Below are positions 34,105 to 42,552 of a stretch of DNA of 64,000 nucleotides, piece by piece (position 1 is the first letter of the stretch; every line of letters begins with the position of its first letter). The notes beneath the pieces were generated by a model, which was not told the origin of the DNA, did not search any database, and saw only the letters and a program-made list of their open reading frames with translations. The translations under genes were made by a program, and so were the position numbers. The stretch comes from Streptomyces gobiensis (GTDB taxonomy: Bacteria; Actinomycetota; Actinomycetes; Streptomycetales; Streptomycetaceae). The stretch is from assembly GCF_021216675.1 (NCBI RefSeq), contig NZ_CP086120.1, forward strand, positions 3,656,501 through 3,720,500, given 5' to 3'.

Positions 34105-35533
34105 TGAGGTACGCCTCCAGACCATGGCGGCCGCCCTCGCGGCCGAAGCCCGACTCCTTGTAGCCGCCGAAGGGCGAGGTCGGGTCGAACTTGTTGAACG
34201 TATTGGCCCAGACGACACCCGCCCGGAGCTTGCCCGCCATCGCCAGGATGCGCGAGCCCTTCTCCGTCCAGATGCCCGCGGAGAGGCCGTAGGGGGAGTT
34301 GTTGGCCTTGGCGATCGCCTCATCGGGCGTACGGAAGGTCAGCACCGAGAGCACGGGGCCGAAGATCTCGTCGCGGGCGATCGTGTGCGCCTGTGTGACG
34401 CCGGTGAAGAGCGTGGGCGCGAACCAGTAGCCGGAGGTGGGAAGTTCGCAGGCAGGGGACCAGCGCTCGGCGCCCTCCGCCTCACCGGTCTCGGCGAGGG
34501 CCTTGATACGGGCCAGCTGCTCGGCGGAGTTGATCGCGCCGATGTCGGTGTTCTTGTCCAGCGGGTCGCCGATCCGGAGGGTCTGGAGACGGCGCTTGAG
34601 GGAGTCGAGCACTTCGTCGTGGACGGACTCCTGGACCAGTAGGCGGGAGCCCGCGCAGCAGACCTGCCCCTGGTTGAAGAAGATGCCGGTGACGATGCCC
34701 TCGACGGCCTGGTCGATGGGGGCGTCATCGAAGACGATGTTCGCGCCCTTGCCGCCCAGCTCCAGGGTGAGCTTCTTGTCCGTCCCCGCGAGCGTACGGG
34801 CGATCTCCTTGCCGACGGCCGTGGAACCGGTGAACGCCACCTTGTTGATGCCGGGGTGCGCCACCAGCTCGGCACCCGTCGAACCGTCGCCGGTGACGAT
34901 GTTGACGACACCTTTCGGCAGACCCGCCTGACGGCAGATGTCCGCGAAGAACAGCGCGGAGAGCGGGGTCGTCTCGGCGGGCTTCAGAACGACCGTGTTG
35001 CCGGTCGCCAGCGCGGGGGCGATCTTCCAGGCCAGCATCAGCAGGGGGAAGTTCCAGGGGATGACCTGCCCCGCCACGCCCAGCGGCCGCGGATCCGGCC
35101 CGTAGCCCGCGTGGCCGAGCTTGTCGGCCCAGCCCGCGTGGTAGAAGAAGTGCGCGGCGACGAGCGGAAGGTCGGCGTCGCGGGTCTCGCGGATCGGCTT
35201 GCCGTTGTCCAGCGTCTCCAGGACGGCCAGCTCCCGGGAGCGCTCCTGGATGATGCGGGCGATTCGGAAGAGGTACTTGCCGCGCTCCGCGCCGGGCAGC
35301 GCCGACCACTTCTCGAAGGCCTTACGGGCGGCCTTCACCGCCGTGTCGACATCCTCCGGGCTCGCCTGGGCGACCTCGGAGAGGACCTCTTCGCTCGCGG
35401 GCGAGATGGTCTTGAAGACCTTGCCGCCGGTCGCTGCGCGGAACTCGCCGTCGATGAAGAGCCCATAGGAGGGCGCGATGTCGACGACCGCGCGGGACTC
35501 GGGTGCGGGTGCGTATTCAAAAGCCATTGCCAT
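34097..35533 (-). CDS. Aldehyde dehydrogenase
   Basis: 478 aa from ATG 35533 (a second ATG two codons on is possible). Complete NAD(P)-dependent ALDH: WNFPLLMLAWKIAPALATGNTVVLKP (cofactor), FTGSTAVGK, general base in LTLELGGKG (Glu258) and nucleophile in GQVCCAGSR (Cys292). It follows deoC by 8 bp and overlaps the half-ALDH gene, so a plausible role is oxidising acetaldehyde released by deoC. Likely a heteromer with the downstream cysteine-less partner. Confidence 0.92.
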   Translation of the reverse strand: MAMAFEYAPAPESRAVVDIAPSYGLFIDGEFRAATGGKVFKTISPASEEVLSEVAQASPEDVDTAVKAARKAFEKWSALPGAERGKYLFRIARIIQERSRELAVLETLDNGKPIRETRDADLPLVAAHFFYHAGWADKLGHAGYGPDPRPLGVAGQVIPWNFPLLMLAWKIAPALATGNTVVLKPAETTPLSALFFADICRQAGLPKGVVNIVTGDGSTGAELVAHPGINKVAFTGSTAVGKEIARTLAGTDKKLTLELGGKGANIVFDDAPIDQAVEGIVTGIFFNQGQVCCAGSRLLVQESVHDEVLDSLKRRLQTLRIGDPLDKNTDIGAINSAEQLARIKALAETGEAEGAERWSPACELPTSGYWFAPTLFTGVTQAHTIARDEIFGPVLSVLTFRTPDEAIAKANNSPYGLSAGIWTEKGSRILAMAGKLRAGVVWANTFNKFDPTSPFGGYKESGFGREGGRHGLEAYLNV

Positions 35534-35541
35534 GGTGTGTC

Positions 35542-36522
35542 TCAGTCCACCGTTACGTAGTCGGGACCGGAGTAGCGGCCGGTGCGCAGCTTCTGGCGCT
35601 GCATCAACAGGTCGTTCAGCAGGCTGGAGGCGCCGAAACGGAACCATTCGTTGGTGAGCCAGTCATCGCCCAGCGTCTCGTTGACCATCACCAGGTACTT
35701 GATCGCGTCCTTGGTGGTCCGGATGCCGCCCGCGGGCTTCACCCCGATCTGGACGCCGGTCGCGGCGCGGAAGTCACGCACGGCCTCCATCATCAGCAGG
35801 GTGTTGGCGGGAGTGGCGTTCACCGCCACCTTGCCCGTGGATGTCTTGATGAAGTCGGCCCCCGCGAGCATCGCCAGCCAGGAGGCGCGGCGGATGTTGT
35901 CGTAGGTGGACAGCTCGCCGTTCTCGAAAATGACCTTCAGACGGGCCGCGTCTCCCTGCGGGCGCGCACACGCCTCCTTCACGGCCTTGATCTCCTCGAA
36001 GACCTGCATATAGCGACCGGCCAGAAAGGCGCCCCGGTCGATCACCATGTCGATCTCGTCGGCCCCGGCCTCCACCGCGTCCTTGGTGTCGGCGAGCTTG
36101 ACCGGCAGCGCGGCCCGGCCCGCCGGGAAGGCGGTGGCGACAGAGGCGACCTTGACGTCCGGGCCACCGCCGCCCAGCAGGGCTTGCTTGGCGGTGGCCG
36201 CCATGTCCGGATAGACACAGATCGCGGCGACCTTGGGGGTGCCGCGGTCCGTCGGGTCCGGGTTGATCCCCTTGGCGCAGAGCGCCCGGACCTTGCCGGG
36301 CGTATCGGCCCCTTCGAGGGTGGTCAGGTCGATCATCGAGATGGCCAGGTCGATGGCGTACGCCTTCGATGTGGTCTTGATCGAGCGGGTGCCGAGGGAT
36401 GCGGCGCGGGCTTCGAGGCCAACCGTGTCGACACCGGGCAGGCCGTGCAGATAGCGGCGCAGCGCGGAATCGGACGCGGTGGCGTCCGCCAGTGCGGGTA
36501 CCGCCGTGGGCGTGGATGGCAT
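35542..36522 (-). CDS. deoC: Deoxyribose-phosphate aldolase
   Basis: 326 aa from ATG 36522; the frame continues to 36633 but would run through the operator. Splits deoxyribose-5-phosphate to glyceraldehyde-3-phosphate and acetaldehyde. TIM barrel with the Schiff-base lysine in FIKTSTGK and the second active lysine in IGVKPAGGI. Longer than the E. coli-type short form, as in the eukaryote-like DeoC group. The regulon palindrome lies 19 bp upstream. First gene of deoC-ALDH-half-ALDH. Confidence 0.93.
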   Translation of the reverse strand: MPSTPTAVPALADATASDSALRRYLHGLPGVDTVGLEARAASLGTRSIKTTSKAYAIDLAISMIDLTTLEGADTPGKVRALCAKGINPDPTDRGTPKVAAICVYPDMAATAKQALLGGGGPDVKVASVATAFPAGRAALPVKLADTKDAVEAGADEIDMVIDRGAFLAGRYMQVFEEIKAVKEACARPQGDAARLKVIFENGELSTYDNIRRASWLAMLAGADFIKTSTGKVAVNATPANTLLMMEAVRDFRAATGVQIGVKPAGGIRTTKDAIKYLVMVNETLGDDWLTNEWFRFGASSLLNDLLMQRQKLRTGRYSGPDYVTVD

Positions 36523-36541
36523 GGTCACCAGCTGAGCATAT

Positions 36542-36553
36542 CTACGCGCGTAG
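36542..36553. promoter_or_regulatory. Nucleoside-regulon palindrome (site 4)
   Basis: CTACGCGCGTAG, perfect palindrome, 19 bp upstream of the deoC ATG (minus strand) and also 60 bp before the divergent PH-domain gene. Confidence 0.75.
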
Positions 36554-36613
36554 CGGCCTGTCATCCCCCCTGCCCTCATATCCGCATCGCCGCCGTCGGG
36601 CAGAATCGGGCGT

Positions 36614-37246
36614 ATGACGAGTGAGCCGCCCACGTACGCCGACCGCTGCTATCGCTCCGGCGCCGCCCTGGCGGGAGGGGTACTGCTGCTCGCGCTGGCC
36701 GCCTGGCTGGGCGGTGACGCCATGATCCGTGGTGAGGGCCGTACGCCCGTAGTCGCGGCGGCGGCGATGCTCTTCGCAGTGCCGTTGGTCGTCGCCTTCA
36801 CGTTGCGGCCCGCGGTCTACGCGGGCCCGGAGCGGCTGCGGATCCGTAACCCGTTCCGCACGGTCACACTGCCGTGGGCCACGGTCGACACCGTACGGGC
36901 GGGCTACTCCAGTGAGGTCATCGCGGACGGCAAGAAGTACCAGCTCTGGGCGATCCCGGTCTCCTTGCGCGACCGGAAGAAGGCGCAGCGGCACAATGAG
37001 CGGCTGGCGAGCGGGCGGCCCGGTGGGCAGCCCATGCGGGGGCTGCTCGGCATGAGGCATATCGAGGACAGCGCGACCGAGCGGAAGGCGCCGAGTGATG
37101 AGGCGGTCGCCGAGCTCCGTGAGCTTGCCGAGCGGCATGCCGACAGCACGGGCACGCCCTCCGCGCGCTGGGCGTACGAGATCCTCGCGCCGCTCGTGGT
37201 GGGCGGCATCGCCCTTGTCGTGATCCTCGCGTCAGTGCGCGGCTAG
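36614..37246 (+). CDS. PH-domain-like membrane protein
   Basis: 210 aa. Two hydrophobic segments near the N-terminus (about 15-35 and 45-65), then a bacterial PH-like domain (YAGPERLRIRNPFRTVTLPWATVDTVRAGYSSEVIADGKKYQLWAIPVSL), a charged linker and a last membrane helix (ILAPLVVGGIALVVILAS). This matches the small actinobacterial bPH_6-type proteins, function unknown. Its 3' end overlaps the convergent GntR gene by 15 bp. Confidence 0.82.
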   Translation: MTSEPPTYADRCYRSGAALAGGVLLLALAAWLGGDAMIRGEGRTPVVAAAAMLFAVPLVVAFTLRPAVYAGPERLRIRNPFRTVTLPWATVDTVRAGYSSEVIADGKKYQLWAIPVSLRDRKKAQRHNERLASGRPGGQPMRGLLGMRHIEDSATERKAPSDEAVAELRELAERHADSTGTPSARWAYEILAPLVVGGIALVVILASVRG

Positions 37247-37939
37247 GAGCTGTTTCTCGGCGTCGTCGAGGTAGGCCGCGAGCGCGCGCTGTGCCCGGGT
37301 GACATCGTGGGCCTCCAGCAGGGTCAGGATCTCGCGGTTCCGCTTGACGTATGGCTCATGGAGCTTCCCTGGGTTCTCCACAACGTGGAAGACCAGGCGC
37401 AGTTCGGCGAGGAGCTGGCGCATGAGCTCGTCGATGCGCGGGCTCCCGGCGAGCGCGGCGATGGCCTGGTGGAACCGCACATTGGCGGTGCCGATGTCCG
37501 CTCCGCGCTGCTCGGCGGCGGCCCGTTCACCCTCCGCCACGGCCGCTCGCAGCGCGTGCAGCCGCTCGTCGCTCATCGCGTCGGCGGCACCCCCTACGGC
37601 GGCCGTCTCGATGAGCCTGCGGACCCGGAAGAGGTCGACGACGTCGGCCGTGGTCGGGGTGCGGACGAACACGCCCCGGTTGAGCTCATGTACCACGAGG
37701 CGTTCATGGGAGAGCAGCCGGAAGGCCTCGCGCAGGGTGTTCCGGGAGATGCCGAGCGCACCGCCGATGGCCTCCTCGGACAGTCGGGCGCCGGGCCGCA
37801 GCAGACCTTCGATGATCCGTGCCCGAAGGATCTCCGCGACCCGCTCGACGGTGCTGGTCCGGCCCAGCAGCGGCCGGTCGCCCGCCAGCTCGGCGAAGGC
37901 GGCTGAATCACCGGACTCCGCTGCGCGTGCTGCCACCAC
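37232..37939 (-). CDS. GntR-family (FadR subgroup) regulator
   Basis: 235 aa, GTG start with GGGAGG upstream. Winged helix at about 28-90 (STVERVAEILRARIIEGLLRPGARLSEEAIGGALGISRNTLREAFRLL) followed by an all-helical FCD domain with FHQAIAALAGSPRIDELM. Divergent from the Nramp-like/pxpABC operon, with a near-perfect palindrome between them, so it is the likely regulator of 5-oxoproline use. In Bacillus the equivalent operon is controlled by an IclR-type protein instead. Confidence 0.9.
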   Translation of the reverse strand: MVAARAAESGDSAAFAELAGDRPLLGRTSTVERVAEILRARIIEGLLRPGARLSEEAIGGALGISRNTLREAFRLLSHERLVVHELNRGVFVRTPTTADVVDLFRVRRLIETAAVGGAADAMSDERLHALRAAVAEGERAAAEQRGADIGTANVRFHQAIAALAGSPRIDELMRQLLAELRLVFHVVENPGKLHEPYVKRNREILTLLEAHDVTRAQRALAAYLDDAEKQLLAAH

Positions 37940-37992
37940 GGTTACCTCCCGCCGGACAGCCTACTCAAGAAAGGTTCTACGCAACCATTGCA

Positions 37993-38009
37993 GGATTGTT
38001 GAACGATCC
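37993..38009. promoter_or_regulatory. Candidate GntR operator
   Basis: GGATTGTTGAACGATCC, a palindrome with arms GGATnGTT/AACnATCC and three symmetric exceptions, lying 62 bp before the Nramp-like gene and 54 bp before the divergent gntR gene. FadR-type regulators bind sites of this form. Confidence 0.6.
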
Positions 38010-38070
38010 TTACGTTGGGGTCTCAAAGCAGGTGCCTGGACGCGGTTTTCAACCAGTGAGGAGCCCCGCC

Positions 38071-39330
38071 ATGAGCGAACCTGTCAGCCAAGTCAAGCCA
38101 ACCGAGACGCAACGCCCCAAGCCCCGCAGGTTCGGACCGGGGCTGCTGGTCACCGCCGCCTTCATCGGCCCCGGGACGGTCACCACCGCGAGCATCGCCG
38201 GTGCCGACTTCGGCTTCGCGCTGGTGTGGGCGCTGGTGTTCTCCATCGGCGCGGCGATGGTGCTGCAGGAGATGTCGGCCCGCCTCGGGATCGTGAGCCG
38301 GGGCGGCCTCGGCGAGGCGCTGCGTACGACCTTCCGCCAACCCGTCGTGTCCTATGGCGCCATCACGCTGGTCGTGGTGGCGATCGCGTTCGGCAACGCG
38401 GCCTTCCAGACCGGCAACCTCACCGGCGCGGGCCTGGGACTTGAAGCGCTCACCGGGGCATCGCCACAGCTGTGGGCCGGGGTGGTCGGCATCACGGCCT
38501 TCGTCCTGCTGCTGACCGGCACCTACCGCCTGATCGAGGGCGCGGTGATCACCCTCGTCGTCGTGATGAGCGTGGTGTTCGTGGCGACGGCGGTGATCGT
38601 ACGGCCGGATCTGACGGAGCTGTTCGGCGGGCTCGTGCCACAACTGCCCTCGGGCGCGACGCTTACGGTGATCGCGCTGATCGGCACCACCGTCGTGCCG
38701 TACAACCTGTTTCTGCACGCGAGCTCCGTACGGCAGAAGTGGACCGATGACACACCCGTCGACCGGGCGCTGACGGAGGCGCGCAGCGACACCTATCTCT
38801 CCATCGGGCTGGGCGGCCTGATCACCCTTGCGGTGATCACCACCGCGGCGACGGCCATGTTCGCCAAGGGGCTCCGCGTCGAGAGCGCCGCCGATATGGC
38901 CGCTCAGCTGGAGCCCCTGCTCGGACCGGCGGCCCAGGGCTTCTTCGCGGCCGGGCTGTTCGCCGCCGGTCTCACCAGCGCCATCACCGCACCGCTGGCG
39001 GCGGCCTTCGCGGTCAGCGGGGCGCTGGGCTGGCGGCCGGACCTGAAGTCCGCCAGGTTCCGTACGGTGTGGGCGCTGGTGATCCTCGCGGGCACGGCGT
39101 TCGCGGTGCTCGGCGAGAACCCGGTGGCCGCGATCCTCTTCGCCCAGGCGGCCAACGGGCTGTGCCTGCCGGTCATCGCGGTGTTCCTGCTGAGGGTGAT
39201 GAACCGCCGCGATCTGCTCGGCGGCTACCGCAACAACCTCACCCGCAATGTGCTGGGCTGCGCCGTGGTGCTCATAGCCACCGGCCTCGGCCTCTTCAAC
39301 ATCCTGCGCGCACTCGGCATCGCGGGCTGA
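38071..39330 (+). CDS. Nramp-family transporter (YcsG-like)
   Basis: 419 aa from ATG 38071 (GAGGAG upstream). Eleven or so hydrophobic segments; first helix PGLLVTAAFIGPGTVTTASIAGADFG matches the Nramp core GPG, but the metal-binding DPGN motif of true Mn/Fe transporters reads GPGT here, and the helix 6 region is TTVVPYNLFLHAS. In Bacillus, YcsG, an Nramp relative, lies with ycsF-kipI-kipA; same context here. Probable 5-oxoproline (or related) symporter rather than a metal carrier. Confidence 0.82.
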   Translation: MSEPVSQVKPTETQRPKPRRFGPGLLVTAAFIGPGTVTTASIAGADFGFALVWALVFSIGAAMVLQEMSARLGIVSRGGLGEALRTTFRQPVVSYGAITLVVVAIAFGNAAFQTGNLTGAGLGLEALTGASPQLWAGVVGITAFVLLLTGTYRLIEGAVITLVVVMSVVFVATAVIVRPDLTELFGGLVPQLPSGATLTVIALIGTTVVPYNLFLHASSVRQKWTDDTPVDRALTEARSDTYLSIGLGGLITLAVITTAATAMFAKGLRVESAADMAAQLEPLLGPAAQGFFAAGLFAAGLTSAITAPLAAAFAVSGALGWRPDLKSARFRTVWALVILAGTAFAVLGENPVAAILFAQAANGLCLPVIAVFLLRVMNRRDLLGGYRNNLTRNVLGCAVVLIATGLGLFNILRALGIAG

Positions 39331-39390
39331 CACGGGCTGACACGGGCCGACGCGGCTGCGCGGCTGACTACATCCGGAGCGAATTCCACC

Positions 39391-40200
39391 ATGTCGAACA
39401 AGCGCGACAAGCACGATCGGCTCATCGATCGGCTCATCGATCTCAACTGCGATCTCGGGGAGGGCTTCGGCAGTTGGCGCATGGGTGACGACGACGCACT
39501 GCTGCCCCTGGTGACCAGCGCGAACGTCGCATGCGGCTTCCACGCCGGTGACCCGACCATCATGCGCCGGGTCTGTGAGCGCGCAGCCGCCGACGGGGTG
39601 ACCATCGGCGCCCATGTGGGCTACCGGGACCTGGCCGGTTTCGGACGGCGGCGCATCGATGTCGACCCGGCCGAGCTCACCGACGAGATCCTCTACCAGA
39701 TCGGCGCGCTCGACACATTCGCCCGGCTGGCCGGTGAACGGGTGGGATACGTCAAGCCGCACGGTGCGCTGTACAACACGGCCATGACCGATCCCGGCCA
39801 GGCAGGCGCGGTGGTGGAGGCGGTACGCCGCTACGATCCGCGCCTGCCGGTGCTCGGCCTGCCCGGCTCGGAGCTGCTGCGCGCAGCCGAGTCGGCGGGC
39901 CTCACCGGTGTGCCGGAGGCTTTCGCCGACCGCGCCTACTCCGCCGACGGGCAACTGCTCTCCCGCCGCCTCCCCGGCGCGGTCCTGCACGACCCCGAAG
40001 TGATCGCGGACCGCTGCGTACGCCTGGCCACCGAGGGGAAGATCGACGCCGTCGACGGTACGGCGCTCTCGGTGCCCGCGCGCTCCATCTGCGTACACGG
40101 CGACACACCCCAGGCCGTTGAGATCGCCCGCCGGGTGCGGCAGGGCCTGACCGACGCGGGCGTCGGGCTGGCCCCGTTCACGGGCCGGGCGGCGGCCTGA
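39391..40200 (+). CDS. pxpA: 5-oxoprolinase subunit A (LamB/YcsF family)
   Basis: 269 aa. LamB/YcsF family barrel; motifs [24 protein letters not shown] and KPHGALYN are characteristic. Part of the PxpABC enzyme that hydrolyses 5-oxoproline to glutamate with ATP. The N-terminus contains a repeated DRLIDRLID from a 12-bp tandem duplication (39415-39440), so the true start may be slightly internal. Followed directly by pxpB (TGATG). Confidence 0.92.
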   Translation: MSNKRDKHDRLIDRLIDLNCDLGEGFGSWRMGDDDALLPLVTSANVACGFHAGDPTIMRRVCERAAADGVTIGAHVGYRDLAGFGRRRIDVDPAELTDEILYQIGALDTFARLAGERVGYVKPHGALYNTAMTDPGQAGAVVEAVRRYDPRLPVLGLPGSELLRAAESAGLTGVPEAFADRAYSADGQLLSRRLPGAVLHDPEVIADRCVRLATEGKIDAVDGTALSVPARSICVHGDTPQAVEIARRVRQGLTDAGVGLAPFTGRAAA

Positions 40201-40823
40201 TGCGCGTCCTGCCCTGCGGCGACCACGCGGCACTCGTCGAACTCGACGAGCCCCAGCAGGTCCTCAGCCTGTACACCACGCTGCGCCAGGAACCGCCCCA
40301 CGGCACAACCGAGTTCGTGCCCGCGGCGCACACGGTACTCATCCGCTACGACCCGGCCCGTACCACCATCGACCGGCTGACCAGCGACGTGCGGCGCCTC
40401 GACCTGGCACATGCCGTACACACCACCGACCGGCTGGTGGAGGTCCCAGTCCGGTACGACGGCGATGACCTCGCCCAGGTCGCCCAGCTCACCGGAATGA
40501 GCCCCCGCGCCGTCATCGCCCGGCACCAAGCGAGCGACTACACCGTGGCGTTCTCCGGCTTCGCCCCCGGGTTCGCCTATCTCACCGGCCTCGACCCGGC
40601 GCTTCAGGTGCCGCGCCACGCCACCCCGCGTACCAGGGTCCCGGCCGGCGCCATCGCGCTGGCCGGGCAGTTCACGGCGGTCTACCCCCGTTCCTCACCC
40701 GGCGGCTGGCGCATCATCGGCCATACCGATCTGCCCGTCTGGAACCTCGACCACGATCCGCCGATGGCCCTCGCACCGGGCACCCGCGTCCGCTTTGTTG
40801 AGTTCGCCGGGGTGACCGCGTGA
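40200..40823 (+). CDS. pxpB: 5-oxoprolinase subunit B (KipI family)
   Basis: 207 aa. KipI/allophanate-hydrolase subunit 1 family: GDHAALVEL at the start, SGFAPGFAYLTGLDPAL and ALAGQFTAVYPRSSPGGWRIIGHT are conserved. Works as a complex with PxpC and PxpA. Start ATG overlaps the pxpA stop by one base and the stop overlaps pxpC by four (GTGA), so the three are coupled. Confidence 0.93.
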   Translation: MRVLPCGDHAALVELDEPQQVLSLYTTLRQEPPHGTTEFVPAAHTVLIRYDPARTTIDRLTSDVRRLDLAHAVHTTDRLVEVPVRYDGDDLAQVAQLTGMSPRAVIARHQASDYTVAFSGFAPGFAYLTGLDPALQVPRHATPRTRVPAGAIALAGQFTAVYPRSSPGGWRIIGHTDLPVWNLDHDPPMALAPGTRVRFVEFAGVTA

Positions 40824-41692
40824 TCGAGATCCTCATCCCGGGCCCGCTCACCACCATCCAGGACCTTGGCCGCCCCGGACTGGCCCACCTCGGCGTGGGC
40901 CGGTCCGGCGCCGCCGACCGGCCCAGCCTCCGCCTGGCGAACCGGCTCGTCGGCAACCCCGAGGGCGCCGCCGGGCTCGAACTCACCCACGGCGGTCTCA
41001 CCGCCCGCTTCACCCGCCACACCCTTGTCGCCCTCACCGGAGCTCCCTGCCCGGCCCGCATCGACGGCCGCCCGGTGGATATGTACGCCCCGCTCTCCGC
41101 CGCCCCGGGCCAGCGGCTCCGTATCGGGCACCCGGCCCACGGACTGCGCACCTACCTGGCCATCCGGGGCGGCATCGACGTCCCGGAAGTCCTGGGCGCC
41201 CGGGCTACGGACGTACTGGCGGGTTTGGGCCCCGCCCCGCTGGAGCCCGGCCAGACCCTGCCCATCGGCACCACCGCACTCCCGCACCCCGCCATCGACC
41301 TGGCTCCCCAGTCCCCCTGGCCCGACCAGCCCGTACTACGGGTCACCCCCGGCCCCCGCGACGACTGGTTCACCCCCGGCGCCCTCACACAACTCACCTC
41401 GGCCGCCTACGAGGTCACCGAGCACAGCAACCGCGTCGGCCTCCGGCTCCGCGGCCCAGCCCTGCAACGCCGCGTCCCCCGCGAGCTGCCCCCCGAGCCG
41501 ATGGTCCCCGGCGCCCTCCAAGTCCCGCCCGACGGTCAGCCTGTCCTCTTCCTCGCCGACCACCCGGTCACCGGCGGCTACCCGGTCATCGGCGTCGTCA
41601 CCACCACCGACCTCCCCCTGGCCGCCCAGACCCGCCCCGGCCAGCACATCACCTTCCGGCTGTTCCGGGGACGAGGCCGAACACGCACCTGA
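40820..41692 (+). CDS. pxpC: 5-oxoprolinase subunit C (KipA family)
   Basis: 290 aa. KipA/allophanate-hydrolase subunit 2 family: GPLTTIQDLGRPGLAHLGV at the N-terminus, LTGAPCPARIDG, YLAIRGGIDVPEVLGAR and HPVTGGYPVIGVV. GTG start overlapping pxpB stop. Final gene of the operon; repeat elements follow. Confidence 0.93.
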   Translation: MIEILIPGPLTTIQDLGRPGLAHLGVGRSGAADRPSLRLANRLVGNPEGAAGLELTHGGLTARFTRHTLVALTGAPCPARIDGRPVDMYAPLSAAPGQRLRIGHPAHGLRTYLAIRGGIDVPEVLGARATDVLAGLGPAPLEPGQTLPIGTTALPHPAIDLAPQSPWPDQPVLRVTPGPRDDWFTPGALTQLTSAAYEVTEHSNRVGLRLRGPALQRRVPRELPPEPMVPGALQVPPDGQPVLFLADHPVTGGYPVIGVVTTTDLPLAAQTRPGQHITFRLFRGRGRTRT

Positions 41693-41707
41693 CGTCCGCC
41701 GGGCGAG

Positions 41708-41875
41708 GATTCCCCAATCCCGGCCCCTTCCCGAAACTGGGGGGCTGACGCCCCCCAGACCCCCGGAGCCCGGAGCCCGGGGCCGGGGTGCAAGCACCCG
41801 GTTCTGGGAAGGTGGGGACCTCCTGGGGCACCGCCCTGGGGGCACCGCCCAGCGTTAGCTGGGGGAGGTAGCTGG
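41708..41875. repeat. Dispersed GC hairpin repeat plus left flank of the TA module
   Basis: 41708-41757 is a minus-orientation copy of the hairpin family (CCCCTTCCCGAAACTGGGGG then TGACGCCCCCCAG). 41805-41875 (GGGAAGGTGGGG ... GGGGGAGGTAGCTGG) recurs as a direct repeat at 42468-42526, so the antitoxin/toxin pair sits between two related copies. Confidence 0.75.
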
Positions 41876-41919
41876 CCGGTAGCGGGCCTCCTGCGTACAC
41901 AGGAATGCCGAGTACAGGA

Positions 41920-41947
41920 ATGTCGAGAACTGTACAGTTCTCGACAT
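41920..41947. promoter_or_regulatory. 28-bp perfect palindrome over the antitoxin start codon
   Basis: ATGTCGAGAACTGT followed directly by its reverse complement ACAGTTCTCGACAT, with no spacer. It overlaps the first two bases of the antitoxin ATG (41946). Typical toxin-antitoxin autoregulatory operator; the mRNA would be leaderless or nearly so. Confidence 0.85.
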
Positions 41948-42212
41948 GAGTGACACGTACTCCATGACTGAGGCTCGCGCGAACTTCGGCACGCTGGTGC
42001 GTCGGGCTGCCCATTCCCGCGAGCGCGTCGCCATCACCGACCATGGGCACATCGCGGCCATACTGATCAATCCACAGGAGCTCGCCGACCTCGAAGACAG
42101 CCTCGCTCTGGCCGAGTACCAGCTGGAGAAGACCACCGGCACGGTGACCACCGTCTCGCACGACCATGTGGTCCGCGAAGCCGAGGGCGAGCCCCGGGGC
42201 AACGCCGCGTGA
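41946..42212 (+). CDS. Phd/YefM-family antitoxin
   Basis: 88 aa. N-terminal DNA-binding fold YSMTEARANFGTLVRRAAHSRERVAITDHGHIAAILINP is the Phd/YefM pattern; the C-terminus (DSLALAEYQLEKTTG...) would wrap the toxin. A long palindromic operator covers its start. The cognate RelE-type toxin gene that follows (GTGA overlap) is broken, so this antitoxin is an orphan here. Confidence 0.92.
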   Translation: MSDTYSMTEARANFGTLVRRAAHSRERVAITDHGHIAAILINPQELADLEDSLALAEYQLEKTTGTVTTVSHDHVVREAEGEPRGNAA

Positions 42213-42416
42213 CCTACCGCGTCGAGTGGCGCGCGTCCGCCAAGCAAAAGATCAGACGCCGTGAACGCGCTTGCGCACAGCCCGCGTCCCACAGGTGCTC
42301 ACGCGTACGGGTCACCTGACATGCTCCGCGTCCACATCGGCCGCCAACGCCTGATGTACGAGGTAGCCGATGCCGTGGTCAGCATCACCGTGATTCACAT
42401 CGGCCGGATGCCCTGA
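42209..42416 (+). pseudogene. RelE-family toxin, frameshifted remnant
   Basis: The frame starting at GTG 42209 reads TYRVEWRASAKQKIRRR, a RelE N-terminus, then becomes nonsense and stops at 42319. From about 42263 another frame reads NALAHSPRPTGAHAYGSP and continues to MLRVHIGRQRLMYEVADAVV, ending at 42416: the RelE C-terminal half. A short out-of-frame deletion (about 12-15 codons by comparison with typical RelE) explains both. No intact toxin is encoded. Confidence 0.8.
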
Positions 42417-42431
42417 CACCTGAGGGACTTC

Positions 42432-42540
42432 CGGACCCGGGGGCTGGGGGCGACAGCCCCCAGTTTCGGGAAGGTGGGGCACCTCCTGGGGGCACCTCCC
42501 AGACGGAGTCTGGGGGAGGTAGCTGGGGGAGGGTTAGGGG
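42432..42540. repeat. Dispersed GC hairpin repeat plus right flank of the TA module
   Basis: GGGGGCTGGGGGCGACAGCC-type hairpin (42438-42462) followed by CCCCCAGTTTCGGGAAG, then the segment 42468-42526 shared as a direct repeat with 41805-41875. Confidence 0.75.
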
Positions 42541-42552
42541 AAAGCCCCGCCG

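Noticed and set aside
38023..40233. Very long minus-strand frame opposite the Nramp/pxpA genes
   Set aside because: Shadow of high-GC codon bias; composition Arg/His/Gln-rich, no motif.
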